Assembly: GCA_963575745.1 (NCBI GenBank)
Contig: CAUYUJ010020760.1
Span: 1-64,000 of the forward strand
Source: Prorocentrum cordatum
Lineage: Eukaryota; Sar; Dinophyceae; Prorocentrales; Prorocentraceae
Direction: 5' to 3'
Length of the DNA: 64,000 nt
The translations under genes and the position numbers were made by a program. A model generated the notes under the pieces. It was given only the letters and a program-made list of their open reading frames with translations, did no database searches and was not told the DNA's origin. How positions within the stretch are numbered: position 1 is the first letter of the stretch; each line of letters begins with the position of its first letter. Of this stretch, positions 26,740 to 39,204 are shown in pieces.

Positions 26740-27190
26740 GGGGAGGAGGGGGAGGAGGAGGAGGAGGAGGAGGAGGAGGAGGAGGAGGAGGAGGAGGAGG
26801 AGGAGGAGGAGGAGGAGGAGGAGGGAGAGGAGGAGAGGAGGAGGAGGAGGAGGAGGAGGAGGAGGAGGAGGAGGAGGAGGAGGAGGAGGGCAATAATCAG
26901 GCAATAATCTCCCTCGCTCTCGCCTTCCTTGGGCCTCCTGGGAGGCCCTCGTCGCCGCGGCTGGCTCCGCCCCGACGTCCTGACCGGAACGCAGCCCGGG
27001 CGACGTCCGGGGCGCAGCGGCATCGGTACGTACATGCTGGCCTCCCCGTGTGCGCGCCGGCGAGCTCTGAGGAGGAGGAGGAGGAGGAGGAGGAGGAGGA
27101 GGAGGAGGAGGAGGAGGAGGAGGAGGAGGGAGGAGGGAGGAGGAGGAGGAGGAGGAGGAGGAGGAGGAGGAGGAGGAGGAGGAGGAGGAT
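26740..27190. repeat. (GGA)n arrays around an inverted R2 copy
   Basis: GGA arrays at 26740-26892 and 27070-27190 enclose 26908-27030, which is the reverse complement of the R2 repeat. Confidence 0.9.
26908..27030. repeat. Dispersed repeat family R2, copy 3 (inverted)
   Basis: Reverse complement of the block at 11833-11935; contains GGGCCTCCTGGGAGGCCCTCG and CCTGACCGGAACGCAGCCC. It ends at GCAGCGGCATCGGTAC, a word also found beside the copy at 29990-30090. Confidence 0.85.
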
Positions 27191-28034
27191 CTCCGCACCT
27201 CCGGCCCTCTGTGCGCGGACCCGCGCGCACGGCGGCCTGCCCCCCTGTGCCATGGGGCCTGTGGTCCTCCTGTGGGCAGCTGGGCCAGCGACTCCCGAGC
27301 AGTGTGGCCCATCACGTCTAGCACGGCATCTGTGGCTTCGGCCGCTGGAGGCTAGAACCACTGGCCACCTTGCCATCGCACAGAAAGTCATGATGGATCG
27401 GCGCGCTGGTAACCTCGCATCTTGTTGCACACGTTCTGACCGCGACGCCCGGGGAACTACCTGCGCAGTGGAGCTATGTTGACGGTGACGACACGTCCAC
27501 GCATTACTGTCGTAATGCTATGTCGGGCAACTCCAGCTCCACATTCGCTTCCTCCTCCTCATCCTTCCCCTCTCCTCTCCTTTCCCTCTCTGCTCACCTC
27601 CATCTCCCCATCCACAGTCTCCTCTCACCTTTCCTATCCTATGTTCGCCACCGCCCTTCTTTTCATCATTTTCGTCGTCCTCGCCGCCCTCAGGGTCGTC
27701 GTCGTCGTCCTCCTCCTCCTCCTCCTCCTCCTCCTCCTCCTCCTCCTCCTCCTCCTTCACTGCACTCTGTTCAATGCAGCTGCGCTGGCGCGTTGCAGCT
27801 TGGCTGCGTACCGGCCCGCCTGTCGTTGCGCTGCCCGCGTGCCTATGCGGAGACCGAACTGAGAGGGCAGGTCTCCACCGACACTCTGGTTCGCCTTCGA
27901 ACGCTATCGCAGAGCACTATGTCCTTCGAGTGGCCTGGTGCCTATGGGAATGTGCTGCTCCAGGATGGAGCCCCGATCCGCAGGTCCCAGGATTGATCCC
28001 CCATCGTCTGCACATGTCCTGGACTTTCGTCCTC
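27191..28034. other. Stretch without a recognised gene
   Basis: GC-rich DNA with one CTC tract (about 27708-27755). Open frames are short or driven by the tract. Confidence 0.5.
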
Positions 28035-28170
28035 AGGCCCCCCCCGGAAGCCCCAAGAGGCCCCCAAGAGGCTCCCAAGAGGCCTCCAAGATGCTCCCAA
28101 GGGGCCCCCTAAACTGCCCCCCAGAGGCCTCCGAGGGCGCTCCGACGAGACCCCAAACAGAATCCCAGAG
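28035..28170. repeat. Inverted piece of the GGCCGTCTTGGG-type minisatellite
   Basis: Repeated CCCAAGAGGC-like words are the reverse complement of the family spread across 39-51 kb. Confidence 0.65.
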
Positions 28171-28184
28171 GACTCTGACCCACG

Positions 28185-28262
28185 ACAGAGTTGTCGTCGT
28201 CATCGTCGTCGCCGCCGCCGCCGCCGTCGTCGTCGCCACCGCCGCCGTCGTCGTACGACAGA

Positions 28263-28356
<94 letters not shown>

Positions 28357-28375
28357 GCGTCGTCGTCAGCGTCGT
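28185..28375. repeat. (GTC)n / (GCC)n microsatellite
   Basis: Nearly pure GTC triplets at 28263-28360, with GCC-rich edges. Confidence 0.95.
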
Positions 28376-28380
28376 CGTCC

Positions 28381-29767
28381 CCCTTCAGGGTCGGCGGCAC
28401 CGGCCGTAAGGCCTTCGCTATAGACGCACGATTGGTCGCCTATCGTTTGCATATGTTTCGTCTTCCCCTCCATCTCCCGTGTGAGCGACGATCCAAAAGG
28501 GCCTTGCGCGAGACGACATAGCGGCCCTGCGTGGTGGCTTACGCGGGCCGCCCGCGCGGCACGCCACGTCTGAAGCGAGGGCGCTTACGCGCGACCTTAC
28601 GCGGGGAGCTCACGCGCCAACGTCGGCGCAGCTGGACCCGTTCACTTCGTCGCCCATGCTGCCCGGAGCTGACCGGGAACCAGCCATCCTGCGCGCGCCT
28701 GTGACGAACTTTTCCCCCCCCCCCGGCTCTCGCGCACCCGAGGCCTCACCCCGCGCAGAAGGTGCAGGACGCGACCAGCCGCGGGACCACCGAGGAGCAG
28801 AAAACTCCGCGAGGCACCAACTCTCGGAGCTCCGCGCGGATGCCTCGGATCCGCGCTGGGCCCCCCTGGCGGCGCCTCCGGCGCGACCCCTGGGCGTGCT
28901 CCGCGCGCCAGGGGGGGAGGGGGGCCGCCGGCGCAGCCCCGGGAGATGCACCCCGCACGGGGGCTCCGAGAGCTCCCGCCTCCCTGGGATCTCCGACGCA
29001 ACGTGGCGACCAGACTGCACCACCGTGAAAATCCGCGCCCCGGGCCCCGTCGTTCTGCGCCATTTCCCGAGCCCGAATTCCTCCTCGGCGGAGGAGGAGG
29101 AGGAGGAGGAGGAGAAGGAGGAGGAGGAGGACGGGGGGGGAGGCGAGGGAGGAGGAGGAGGAGGAGGAGGAGGAGGAGGAGGAGGAGGAGGAGGAGGAGG
29201 AGGAGGAGGAGGGCCCCGGGGCCCGAACAGAAGGCGAAACCGCCCCGGCTCGACAGCATCGAGGCGCCAGGATCTCGGGCCCCTGCCGGCTCTCTGCCCC
29301 TCGAGGCTCGGAGGCGACAGCGGGCCGCACTCCGCGTGCACGAGCGGGTCCCCGCCCTCGATGAAGAGCCCGCGCCCTCCGCTGCGGCGCGGGGGCGCCC
29401 ACGGCCCGGTCGCCGGGCCCGCCGCCCCGCGCGCGAGCAGCGCGGCCGGCGAGATCGTGGTCGCGGGCAGCGCCCCGCTGGGGGACACGGGGCAGACCTG
29501 CAGTGGCAAGCGATGGGAGCTGCCCACGCCGTCTTGCTGGCGCTGGCGGGTCGGCGCTGCGAGTCGGCGCTGCTGGTCGGCGCTGGATCGGGCGCTGGAT
29601 CGACGCTGGCCGGCGCTAAGTCGACGCTAAATCGGCACTACCCCATGGATTGCCAGACGCTCGTCGACGCTAGTGCGCTAGTGCACTCTAAAGACAGAGT
29701 TGCGAGGGCACATGAGGCTCCCATGATTTGCTACTGGGCAGACCCCGCGCGACAGCGGCGTGACCTA
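28381..29767. other. GC-rich stretch with a GGA array and degenerate small repeats
   Basis: Contains the decayed inverted structure at 28815-28990, a GGA array at 29088-29215 and a degenerate repeat of TCGGCGCTG-like words at 29545-29640. Very long frames across it (for example on the plus strand from 28656 to 29630) are continuous through the GGA array in several phases and have no domain, so I do not call a gene. Confidence 0.55.
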
Positions 29768-29947
29768 GGAGGGCGCCAACTGTACGTACACCTGCACCGA
29801 TCCTGGCCAGGGCCATCCTTGGCCCAGGACAGGTGTCTGCGCCCTCGTGGCTTGGGCAGGACAGCGTGACATAAACACACCAGTCTTAGGCCGAGAATCG
29901 GCCTGGCCAGGATCGGTGTAAGGTGTAGCGTATAATTGGTGCCCTCC
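29768..29947. mobile_element. Foldback/MITE-like element
   Basis: Imperfect inverted arms of about 45 bp: left GGAGGGCGCCAACTGTACGT...CCGATCCTGGCCAGG, right its complement ending TTGGTGCCCTCC. The inner part has a second inverted word (TGGCCAGGGCCA...TTGGCCCAGG). TGACC occurs just outside both ends (29761-29765 and 29951-29955), a possible target duplication. No coding capacity. Confidence 0.75.
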
Positions 29948-29989
29948 GAATGACCGTGACGGTGGACCTGGGGAGGCAAAAAGTACCAC

Positions 29990-30090
29990 AACTCCCTGGA
30001 CCTCTCCCAGAGAACGTCCTGACCAGAATTTCGAAGAGAATCCAGCCGTGGCGACGGGGGCTCTCCAGGACGAGCAGCGGCATCGGTACC
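29990..30090. repeat. Dispersed repeat family R2, copy 4
   Basis: CTCTCCCAGAGAACGTCCTGACCAG and GAGAATCCAGCCGTGGCGAC match the other R2 copies. It ends in GCAGCGGCATCGGTACC. Confidence 0.8.
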
Positions 30091-30119
30091 TTTTGCTCCT
30101 CTGAGGGCCCCGCGTAGCC

Positions 30120-30710
30120 GCCCGCTGGCGGCATCTTCAGGCTGACCCGCGCGAGGGACGTGGCGCCGCACAGCGGCGGCGACGCGGCCCGTGCCGCCGG
30201 CACCGGCGACGCCACGGCCCGAGCGAGCGCCTGCGGCACGGGCCGCGCGGGCGGCACGGGGCGAGGCGCCCGCGCAGCGCCCGCGGCAGCGCCCGCGGCA
30301 GCGCCCGCGGGCAGCGCCGCGGCAGCGCCCGCGGCAGCGCCCGCGGCTCGGCGAGGTGTGCGGGCGGCAGCGCCGGCGGCGCCGCCCGCGCGCACGCCGC
30401 GGGTGCCCTCGGCGGGGGCGCCGGCGACAGGGACCCGCGGGCCCCGCCGCCGCGGCGCGCGGCGGCCACGGGCGCGCGGGGCTCGGGCCGGGGCGGCGCC
30501 GGGCCCGGCGCCAAGGGCTCGGCGGGCGGCGCCGGGCGTGGCGCGGCTGCGCACGCGGGCCCGGGCGCTGCGCGCCACGCCGCCGCGCGGCGCGGCCGTC
30601 CGGCGGCGGCGGCGGCGCGCGCGCAGCGGCGAGCTGCCGCGGCGGCGCCGCGGCGGCGGGCGCCGCGAGCTGCGCCTCCTCAGAGGGCGGCCAGGCATAG
30701 GTCGCGGCGG
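30120..30710. other. GC-extreme block
   Basis: Almost entirely G and C with recurring GCGCCCGCGGCA words (about 30268-30350). At least four frames are open, giving Ala/Arg/Pro-rich peptides. Nothing distinguishes a coding frame. Confidence 0.7.
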
Positions 30711-31875
30711 GCAGGCAGGGCTGAGGCGACGCCGGGGAGCGGTTGTCCTGCCAGGCTTGGGGGAGGCGCGCTGGTGCTGCTGCTCGTGGAGTTGCTGTCG
30801 CCACTCTAGCTCTTGCTCCTGCTCCTCGCTGCCGCTGCTGCTGCTCTTCCTCGCGGAGAAGTCTGAGGTTGGTCTGTTCTGGTAGCTGCTGCTACCAATG
30901 CCGTTGGAGACCAGAAGCTACTGATGCAATGAGGGTCAACCACTGCGCTATGGTACGTTACAGCTTGCACCGGAAAAGTGCAGGCTGCATCCATGGATAC
31001 AGGGTTGGCGAAATAGTAGGCCAACGGCACGTGCCTAGCAGTGTCATGACACAACATCCCGCGCTCGTAAACATCCTGATGTTAGTCGTGCCAATTGTTA
31101 CCACGGCGCGCAACTGAGCGCTTGCCAACTCACCGCATGATGTGCGCCCATGGCTGAAAATGATCAGGGTAAGCAGGCTCATGACATGACGTAGAGCTTA
31201 CAGCACAGCAGACGCCGCAGTGCGGGCGGCGACAAGCCATTATGTTTCATCTCCAATGGTGAAGTGGGAGCTGGGAGGGGGGAGAAACACATGCGACTGT
31301 GAGGCCAAGCAGCTCCAGAAATATATGCGAGTACATGTGAGAAAAGAGCAAACCACGTTCCACAAACTCTTCACCAATACTACTCGGGATTTCGAGCGAT
31401 GACAGTCGTCTGGCACACACTAATGACTATATACTGTAGGACGTCTGCAGGGACTGGAACACATCGCATGTATATGAGCCATTGCCAAATACCCTCGATC
31501 CAGACTTCACGCTGGGGGAGATGAGCTGGTCGCTCCAGAGCAGAAGCACGTATGAGGTCCACCACAAATCTACTCCACTATGCGGTGTCTCGGAATGCCT
31601 GCTGGCTCCTTGCCATCGCTCGGACGTCCATTACCCGTGCATCTGTCGGTTTTGTGCGTGGCTGTTCTGTTCGACGATTCAGGATGCTCCTCGATTGCCC
31701 CCACCGAGAAAAACGCACACGTCCGAGCGATGCCAAGGCTCCCCGGCACGCCCTGCTGCAGCTTTCGCTGGGGGCCCCGCCTCGCCACGCCCATGCTTAA
31801 ACTCATGCCCTTGCTGGTTCCTCGCGAGGCCAGCCCAAGATTACCCAAATCCGGCACCCAAATATGTGTATATTT
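30711..31875. other. Stretch without a recognised gene
   Basis: Lower GC than its left neighbour, with many stops in all frames. A GAAGCTACTGAT word at 30912 also appears next to the R2 copy at 11815. Confidence 0.5.
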
Positions 31876-32216
31876 ATGCACACCGTCACCACCACCACCA
31901 CCACCAACACCACCACCACCACCACCACCACCACCACCACCACCATCACCACCACCACCACCACCACCACCACCACCACCACCACCACCACCACCACCAC
32001 CACCACCACCACCACCACCACCACCACCACCACCACCACCACCACCACCACCACCACCACCACCACCACCACCACCACCACCACCACCACCACCACCACC
32101 ACCACCACCACCACCACCACCACCACCCACCACCACCACCACCACCACCACCACCACCACCACCACCACCACCACCACCACCACCACCACCACCACCACC
32201 ACCACCACCACCACCA
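31876..32216. repeat. (CAC)n microsatellite of about 340 bp
   Basis: Close to 110 CAC triplets with only a few interruptions (ACACCACC near 31908, ATC at 31945, CCCAC near 32127). His, Pro or Thr runs predicted across it are artefacts. Confidence 0.98.
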
Positions 32217-32573
32217 CCTTCCCCCTCTCCCTCCCCCAAGAAAGAGGAAGGGAAGTGGAGGGTGGAGGAGGGAGGGGGAATGGAGGTGGTGGTTGTGGTG
32301 GGACCCGCACCAAAAATCTCCAAGAGGCCCCAGAATGTCCTCAAGTTGCTTTGAGAGTGCCGGGAGTTCCCTATACGTAAGCCTGGAACGGCAATAGCCT
32401 GCGCAGCGCGACATAGTTTTCGTTTCCTGAGCGTTTCTGCCCGACATGTCTTCGAGAAAAGATTCGGAAGGCCCTCAGAAGGCCGAAAGAACCCACCAAC
32501 GCGGCTCAGGACCGCCACAATGAGCCCGCAACACTGCCCATGCCCGAAGACGCCCCCGAGCGGCCCCGAGGCT

Positions 32574-33335
32574 CCTCCTCCTCCTCCTCCTCCTCCTCCT
32601 CCTCCTCCTCCTCCTCCTCCTCCTCCTCCTGCTCCGGCTCCTCCTCCCCGTCCTCCTCCTCGCCTCAGCCCTCCTCCTCCTCGTCAGGCCTCGGGTCTCT
32701 CGGGGGCCCGGCCGCGTCCTGGGCAGCGGCGGCCGCCCCGCTGCTCGCGCCGAGGCCCGGGCTCTCCCCGCCCCGCGGGGCCCCCGAGGGCGGCGTCGCG
32801 AGCAGCTGCGGCGCGGCCGCGGCGGGCGACGCCGCCGGCGGCGTGGCCGCGCCGCGGCCGCCCTGGCGCGGCCGCGCGTCGAGCCTCCTCGGGCTCTCGG
32901 CCGCGCCGCGGCCCGCCGCCAGCGGCCAGCGCCCCTCGGCGGCCCACCGCCCTCGTCGCCGCCGCCGCCCGCGCCGTCGCCGCCGCCGTCGCTGTACCGC
33001 CGTCGCCGCCGGCGCCGTCGCCGCCGGCGGCGAGGCCGCCGGCCTCGGCGGGGCGGGCCGGCGGGGTCCAGAGGGCGGGCCGGCGGGGAGGGGTCCAGAC
33101 GGAGGTCGTTGCCCCCATGGCTCTCCTCCTCCCCGTCCCGCCTGCTCCCTCTCCCCCTGCGCCTCCCCCTTGTGCCTCCTCTTTCTGGTCCTCGGCCTCC
33201 TCCTCCTCCTCCTCCTCCTCCTCCTCCTCCTCCTCCTCCTCGTCGTCCTCGTCACGGTCGTCCTCGTCGCCGTCGTCGTCGTCATCCTTTTTTGGCGTTG
33301 CGCGAACTCGAGCCGCAGGGCTGTAGCGTTCTTCC

Positions 33336-33410
<75 letters not shown>

Positions 33411-33644
33411 GACCGACGAGAGCGACGACGGCGAGGTCGACGACGAGACCGACGAACGACGGCGACGACAAGCGGCGGCGGCGTCCACGACGGCGCTGGC
33501 GGGCCCGCCTCCGCGGGCGCCCAAGGCGGGGCACCCTGCGGCGCCAGCCTCGCCTGCGCTGGCATCAGCGGCCTCCTCGCAGGCCGCTCGACGTCGGCCT
33601 GGGCGGCCTCCTCGCGGAGGGCCGCTGCCGAGACAAGGCCGGCA

Positions 33645-33705
<61 letters not shown>

Positions 33706-33710
33706 TCTCT
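32574..33710. repeat. Cluster of CTC, GTC and GAC microsatellites in GC-rich DNA
   Basis: CTC array at 32574-32628, CTC then GTC at 33196-33290, GAC array at 33338-33410 and GTC array at 33645-33706. The GAC and GTC blocks are reverse complements 230 bp apart. The GC-extreme spacer at 32740-33100 shows open frames in most phases and no domain. Confidence 0.9.
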
Positions 33711-35900
33711 TCTCTTCTCGTATCCTCTCTTCTCTTCCTCTTCCTTCTCGTCTCTCTTCTCGTCTCTCCTCTTCTCGTCGGCGGAGGCGCCCATCCACAA
33801 GTGGGGGCCCCAAGTCGGGGGGTCTGGCAGGGGAGCAAGTGCCCCGGCACCTGCCCTGTCCATGGGGGGCCCGTCGCGCTTGGCGGCACTGTTAGAGGTC
33901 CCTCATGGAACTCGTGCTTGCCGTATCGCCTCGTCCATGTACAGGAGGACGCCCCCACTGTTTTCATACATCCAGCCGTATCCCGTCCACCTTGGCACCC
34001 CACGCATCATCATCATCTGAACGCGGATCAGGGGAATGATACATCACAGCAAGACAAACGGCCCACAAGACACGCACAACTGCAGCCACACGCGACGCGC
34101 AGAACCGACACCCACCATGATGTCGAAGTGCTCTTGGGACCCCAGTGACCACACGACCGCCACACTGACATGGGAAATGCAACCAACCGCGTAGATGCCC
34201 ATGCCCGAAGAAGCAGGCAACGTAAAAGGTTCGGGCAGGCGTGCATCTGGAAGCCCCACGGTCGGAATCCCCAGCTGGACCATGGCGCCGTGGGGTGCTC
34301 CATGAAACGTTTCCGCTACACCTTTCGGTCGTGCCAGTCCATGCGCCCAGTGGGACCAGGGTTGCCCACCCGCACCCGTAGGGGAGGCCGAAGCGGTTGG
34401 AGCCGGGAGACGTGCCGGGCAGCCATGAGCTAGCCGCAAGCCTGTCACGAGCGCCGACCTGAGTTCATCCGCTCCTTCCTGCACGAGTCAGGGGCGGGAG
34501 AGCGACCCCCAATGGTGGATGTGCAGCAGACGAGTTCCCTCCCGTAGTGGGCGCATCCACAGGTCCCGGGTGAGTGCCGGAGCGTCCGAGGGCTCGTGAA
34601 GCTGCGGGCCGGCCGCACCGGAGAGGCTTGCGGCTGAACTCCACTGCTCCAGCAGGACCGCAGGACCGACCGCGTCACGAGCAAAGACGAAAACAGGAAA
34701 GAACTGCTCGGACCCACACGGCGTGGGCGGGACCAGCGGGAACCGCCCGGCAGAGGGCGCCCCGGCCGCCAGGACCGCGAGGCGCAGCGCGCCACGGAGT
34801 CCCCGCGCCCCCGCGCAGACAAGGAGCCCGCAGGGCGGGCCGCCGAGCGGAGAGCCGCAGCCATGCTTTGCACAACGCGGCCGTTCGCGTCACCACATCG
34901 CGCTGCCCTGCCTCCTTCCCGCGGGTGCGCACGATTGGCCGTGCCGAGCATACGCTGCAGCGTGGGAGTGGCATCGTGCGCACCCCACTCGTCTGGGTCT
35001 CGGCGCCGAGGTCGGGAGGCCTAGGGGAAGCCACGGACACCAACAGAACGCCTCGTACGCTGCAGTGCTGGCGCGGCCGCAAGAAACCCTCGCCAGAAAC
35101 CGAGCCCCGAAGACCTCGAGCGCGAGATACAAGTGGGGGGAGGAAACCCAGAGCACCCTGAACGAGTAGCTCCTGCAGCGGCCACGGGAAGCCACCGCGC
35201 ATGCGGCGCGGAGCGAAGAAACCCAGGGTTACCCTGACGAGAAGCAGCCAGCTTCTTGATGCGCGCCCCCACTGAAAGAGGCACGAGCTGCGAGAATCTT
35301 CACGCCCGCACGACGCAGAAGCGGGGGACGCCGAGAGGAGGGCCACGCGCCCGCATCCGGACCGCGAGGCACGCCGCACGACAGAAACCCTCACGCCCCA
35401 GGGCACGGGAGGAGTCCGTTGGGCCGCCAGCTCGGTGCGCGCGAGGCCGAGCGCGACGAGGGGGAGTAGGCAGGGAGAAAAAAAAGAGGGGAGGATGAGG
35501 AAGAGGAGAAGGAGGAGGAGGAGGAGGAGGAGGAGGAGGAGCCATCGCAAGTGCGGCGCCGGCCACTGCGGGCAGGGGAAAGACAGGGAGAGGAGGAGGG
35601 AGGGGGAGAAGAGAGAGGTCACACAAGTGCGGTACCCGCCAGTGCGGGCAAGGGCTCGCCACGTGGCGGCTGGGAAGGAAGCGAGGGAGCAGGCGAAATG
35701 ACTCGTCGCCAAGTGGCGGTTGATGCGGTAGGAGGCGGGGGCAGGACGATGAAGAGGACCAGTCGGAACCCAAGACCCATCAACGACATTCCAATGTACC
35801 CTCCCTCCACGTTCCCTCGTCGCAGGCCCCAACACGAATTCATTTTCACCGAGGGAAAATTCCCCGTTAGAGATGAATCGTTTGAAAATCTAGAATGATG
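33711..35900. other. Stretch without a recognised gene
   Basis: A small GGA array lies at 35508-35540. Long minus-strand frames (for example 34675-35835) have no recognisable domain or consistent composition. A host gene with introns cannot be excluded. Confidence 0.4.
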
Positions 35901-36067
35901 CTAAAACGCCGTTCCTGGGACATTAACGCCGCGAGTCACCATTACTGTCGCGTCTTGACGATCCTGAATCGTGCCAGAACGCTTGTCCTGGGACTTCAAC
36001 ACCGCAAATCAAGCTGAGTGTTGCGCCCTGACATTCCGACATCGTGCCAGAACACAATTTCTGGGAC
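35901..36067. repeat. About 75-bp tandem repeat, roughly 2.5 copies
   Basis: CGTGCCAGAAC-(N)-CTGGGAC-TTCAAC blocks recur at about 35901, 35970 and 36047. Confidence 0.7.
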
Positions 36068-36109
36068 GCTAGCCATGGGCGTCCTTGAGGCTGCTACAAA
36101 CTCTCAAGA

Positions 36110-36530
36110 AGAATGTGCGCGGCGCTAAAGCGAGAGCCGCATGTTGAAAAGGTCCGCGAAATTCTTGCAAACTTTGATAACTGATTTGCGCGGCGCTAGA
36201 GCGAGGGCCACATGTTGAAAACGGGCCGCCCTCCATCCGTGAAGCTCTTGCCAACTTTTAAGCCGGGTGTGCGCCGCGCCAAGGCGCGAACCGCATCTTG
36301 AAAACGGACTGCCCTCCATCCATGAAGCTCTTGCTAGCATTTAAAACGAATGCGCGCGGCGCTTAGGCGAGAGCCACATTTTGAAGAAGAGCCGCCCCCC
36401 AATACGCAAAACTTTTGCGAACTTTGAAGACGAATGTGCGCGGCGCTGGCTGGAGCCACACTTTGACGCCAGGCCGCCCTCCGTCCGTGAAGCTCCTGCA
36501 GCTGCGAAGCTGCAAGAGCATACGATAGAT
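36110..36530. repeat. About 83-bp tandem repeat, five diverged copies
   Basis: The block GCGCGGCGCT (or GCGCCGCGCC) begins at 36117, 36188, 36271, 36354 and 36438. Each is followed by an AGCGAGAGCCACAT-TTTGAA block and CCGCCCTCCATCCGTGAAGC. Spacing is 71, 83, 83 and 84 bp. Confidence 0.85.
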
Positions 36531-38059
36531 GCTGAAGAAATCTCCGGCGAAACGCCCGGCCCGCCCTTTCGACCGGCCTCGGGGTGCGACATGGGGGAGT
36601 CACCTATAAGGAAAAGGGATGAAGGAGGAGGAGGAGGAAGAAGAAGAAGAAGAGGTGGCTCAGCCCAACTGCGAGGCTCAGCTCAGCCCTCTTCCTGCTC
36701 CACCGCCACTTCCTCACTCCCCCTCCCCCTTGCTCCCCCTCCCTCTTCCTCTGCTTCTCCCGCCACCCGCAGTTCCCGCCGCCATCTCTCGCCATCTCGC
36801 ACGTGCCTGTTTGGAGGAGGGACACGGGCGAGGAAGGACGGGGGGGAGGCGGCGGTGGCTCAGCGAGAGGTCAGGATGCAGCCAGGGGGCGGGCCAGCGC
36901 GCTGTGCCCACTCCCCTGTTGCTCCTGGCTCGGGCTGGCGCGTCCGCCTCTGGCGAGGCCCCGCGAGGGCGAGAGGCGCAGAAGGGAGGAGATCGGGAAC
37001 CCGTCAAAGGGGCATGAGGGGGGTTAGCGGAGCGGAGCGGAGAAGAGGATCACGCGGCCAAGGGCGACGCGTGGACGAAGGGGGCGCAAGCGATGAGGAC
37101 GAGCGGCGCAGGAGGGCGGAGATCGAGGTCGAGGCCGACGAAGGAGATCGAGCGGCCACGGGCGAGGCCCCTCGCATCAACGAAGGGGGCCGAGGGGCAG
37201 CAGGGGGGAGGGCGAGCTGAGCAGGAGGGGGCGGAGGGAAGGGGAGTGATGGGGGGGCCACGTGCGATCCCTGACCCCGCCCCCGCGATTGCTGAGGGGG
37301 GGGGGGGGGAGGGGGGGGGCTCACTTCGCTCGGGTCGCAGGAGGCCCCCCCGAGGAGGGAAGAGAGCAGGAGAGGGCGGAGGGGGAAAAGCCGAGGGACG
37401 GGGGACAGCAGAGAGGGAGGCGCGAGAGCCTGCCGCGCCCCGCCTCGCGCCTCCCGGGCCTGGGGACCTCGAGCGCCGCCGGGTGGGGCGCGTCGGCGCC
37501 GACGCGCGGCGGCGCCGAGCCCTCTTGGAGAGCAGGCGGCGCTCGAACAGCACCGGCTCGGGCCGCCTGGAAGAGCCGCGCCGCCACGAGGCTTCGCCAG
37601 GCGCCGCCCACGTCCCATACTTTCCCATGCTTTCTTGGGGATCGACGACTCATTGTGTCTGTGCGATTTTTTGTTCCCCCTCCTGACAACATCCGGGTGC
37701 GACGACGGGGGGCGGGGGGCCGACCCCGGGAAGGCCCGGCCGGTGCCCGCGGTGCCCCCCCCCCCCCCCCGTGGGTCCGCACCCGGCACGGCCAACCGGC
37801 GAGGGGGCACCCATCGCACCATCGTCACCACATCGCTTGAGAGCTACGGCCCTGCCGCGCGCCACGTGGGCACGGGTGTCCAGGGCAGCGGGGCGCGCTC
37901 GCGGCAGAGGCGGTGCTCCTCGCCGCCTCCCGCAGGGCCTGCTGCTTGGAGAGCTTGGCCTGCAGCTCGGCTGCACGCTCATTCAGCTGCTCCTCCTCCG
38001 CCTCCGCGGCCGAGCATCGCCAGAGCTCGCCTCAGCTGCTCGTCGTCCCGAGGGACAAC
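36531..38059. other. GC-rich stretch without a recognised gene
   Basis: Purine-rich on the plus strand. Overlapping long frames on both strands are low-complexity and no domain was seen. Confidence 0.5.
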
Positions 38060-38425
38060 ACCACAAATATGAGGTCGGGCTCCAGTTTCGCCTCACAACC
38101 GGTGGCCAGTGCGCAGCCTTCTCGCACGCGATCACGTCGGGGTCCAATCTCGACGACCACATCCCGCTCCGCAGCGCCATGGCCGGCGGCCAGTACCAGC
38201 CCTTCTCGCACGCGCTGGTCCCGGCGCTGTAGCCGAGACTGAACAGCACCAGAACCCGCTGCCACTGCCCGCCCTTCTGGCACGCGCTGGTCCCAGCGCT
38301 GTAATTGGTGGCGTTGGGTTCCAAGCGGCACCATAGCCCACTGCCGTTGGCATCTTTCACACGCGCTGACTCCAGCATTGTAGCCAACTAGGGCTGACCT
38401 GTGGACTACCGTCCACGATTGCTAA
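38060..38425 (-). pseudogene. PPR-coding fragment 1 (degenerate tandem PPR motifs)
   Basis: Minus-strand translation gives repeated pieces such as NYSAGTSACQKGGQWQRVL, YSAGTSACEKGWYWP and LDPDVIACEKAAHWPP, which are decayed 35-residue pentatricopeptide repeats. Several motifs are shortened or frame-shifted, so this is not a functional PPR protein as it stands. PPR proteins bind organellar RNA; this fragment is one of six same-orientation pieces between 38 and 50.4 kb. Confidence 0.75.
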
Positions 38426-38982
38426 TGTATTGGGAGGGCGCATGCTGCTGCGTAGTGCTTCAGGGCGAGCTGGGTGCTCGATGATCCTGTCGGTGCCGAG
38501 AGCATCGTTTGCAGCAGCATCGGATATGGCAGCATCGGCAGTAACCCGAGAGGTGGGTGGAGCGACGTGACTGGCAAACGACGGCAACCACTGTGCAGAG
38601 GGAACCGTGGGCAACGAGGAGAAGGAGGTCGAGGAAGGGAGTGTAACCTGTATGGAAAAACCATACCTCGCGCCTCCTGGAACACGCGCCGCGCGGGAGT
38701 AGTCCCAGAAAAGGCGTCCCGGGGCGTTGGCGGCTCGGTCTGAAAGGTTTTTCGGCCATCCCCTTCCAGCCCAAGATGGCCCCAAGAGGGCTCCAAGAAA
38801 GGGCTGCCTGAAGGCGTCCTGAGACCCTCTCGGGCCATGCTGCGGCCATTGTGGGCGGTCTCAGAGCGCGCTCAGGCCGCCTCGGGCCGTCTTGGACCGT
38901 CGGAACCGCTCCGGAGGCGATCATGACGGCTCCGAGGGCCTGGCTGGAGCGGCCCTGTGGGGGCGATTCTTTACCACTGGAG

Positions 38983-39158
38983 TCCTTTTCGCGCGCACTG
39001 ATCGCGGAATTGTAGTGGAGATGACGTCGGGCTTCAGCTTCGCCTCCCACATCTCGCTGAGCAGCGCCAAAGCGTGCTGCCACGCGCGCCCTCTCGCACG
39101 CGCTGGTCCCGGCGTTCTATGAGACTAGGGCGAACCCGTGGACCTCGTCCACGTCATC
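38983..39158 (-). pseudogene. PPR-coding fragment 2
   Basis: The minus strand encodes a VDEVHGFALVS lead followed by one PPR (ISACE-like helix A, then ALALLSEMWEAKLKPDVIS). An in-frame stop occurs just after the lead. The next motif (YNSAISAREKDS) is displaced by two extra bases, as in the sister fragments. Confidence 0.75.
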
Positions 39159-39204
39159 TAGCGTGTTCAGAATGAGCATGTCCTGCGGCCGGAGATATCC
39201 TCGG

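Noticed and set aside
30160-30885. Ala/Arg-rich 241-codon plus-strand frame
   Set aside because: GC-extreme DNA keeps nearly all frames open; no domain or compositional contrast between frames.
31570-32447. His-, Pro-, Thr-, Gly-, Val- and Trp-run proteins
   Set aside because: All are translations of the (CAC)n array in different frames.
33711-38059. Possible host protein genes in long overlapping frames
   Set aside because: No domain, no consistent reading phase and strong GC bias; an intron-rich gene cannot be excluded, but nothing supports one.
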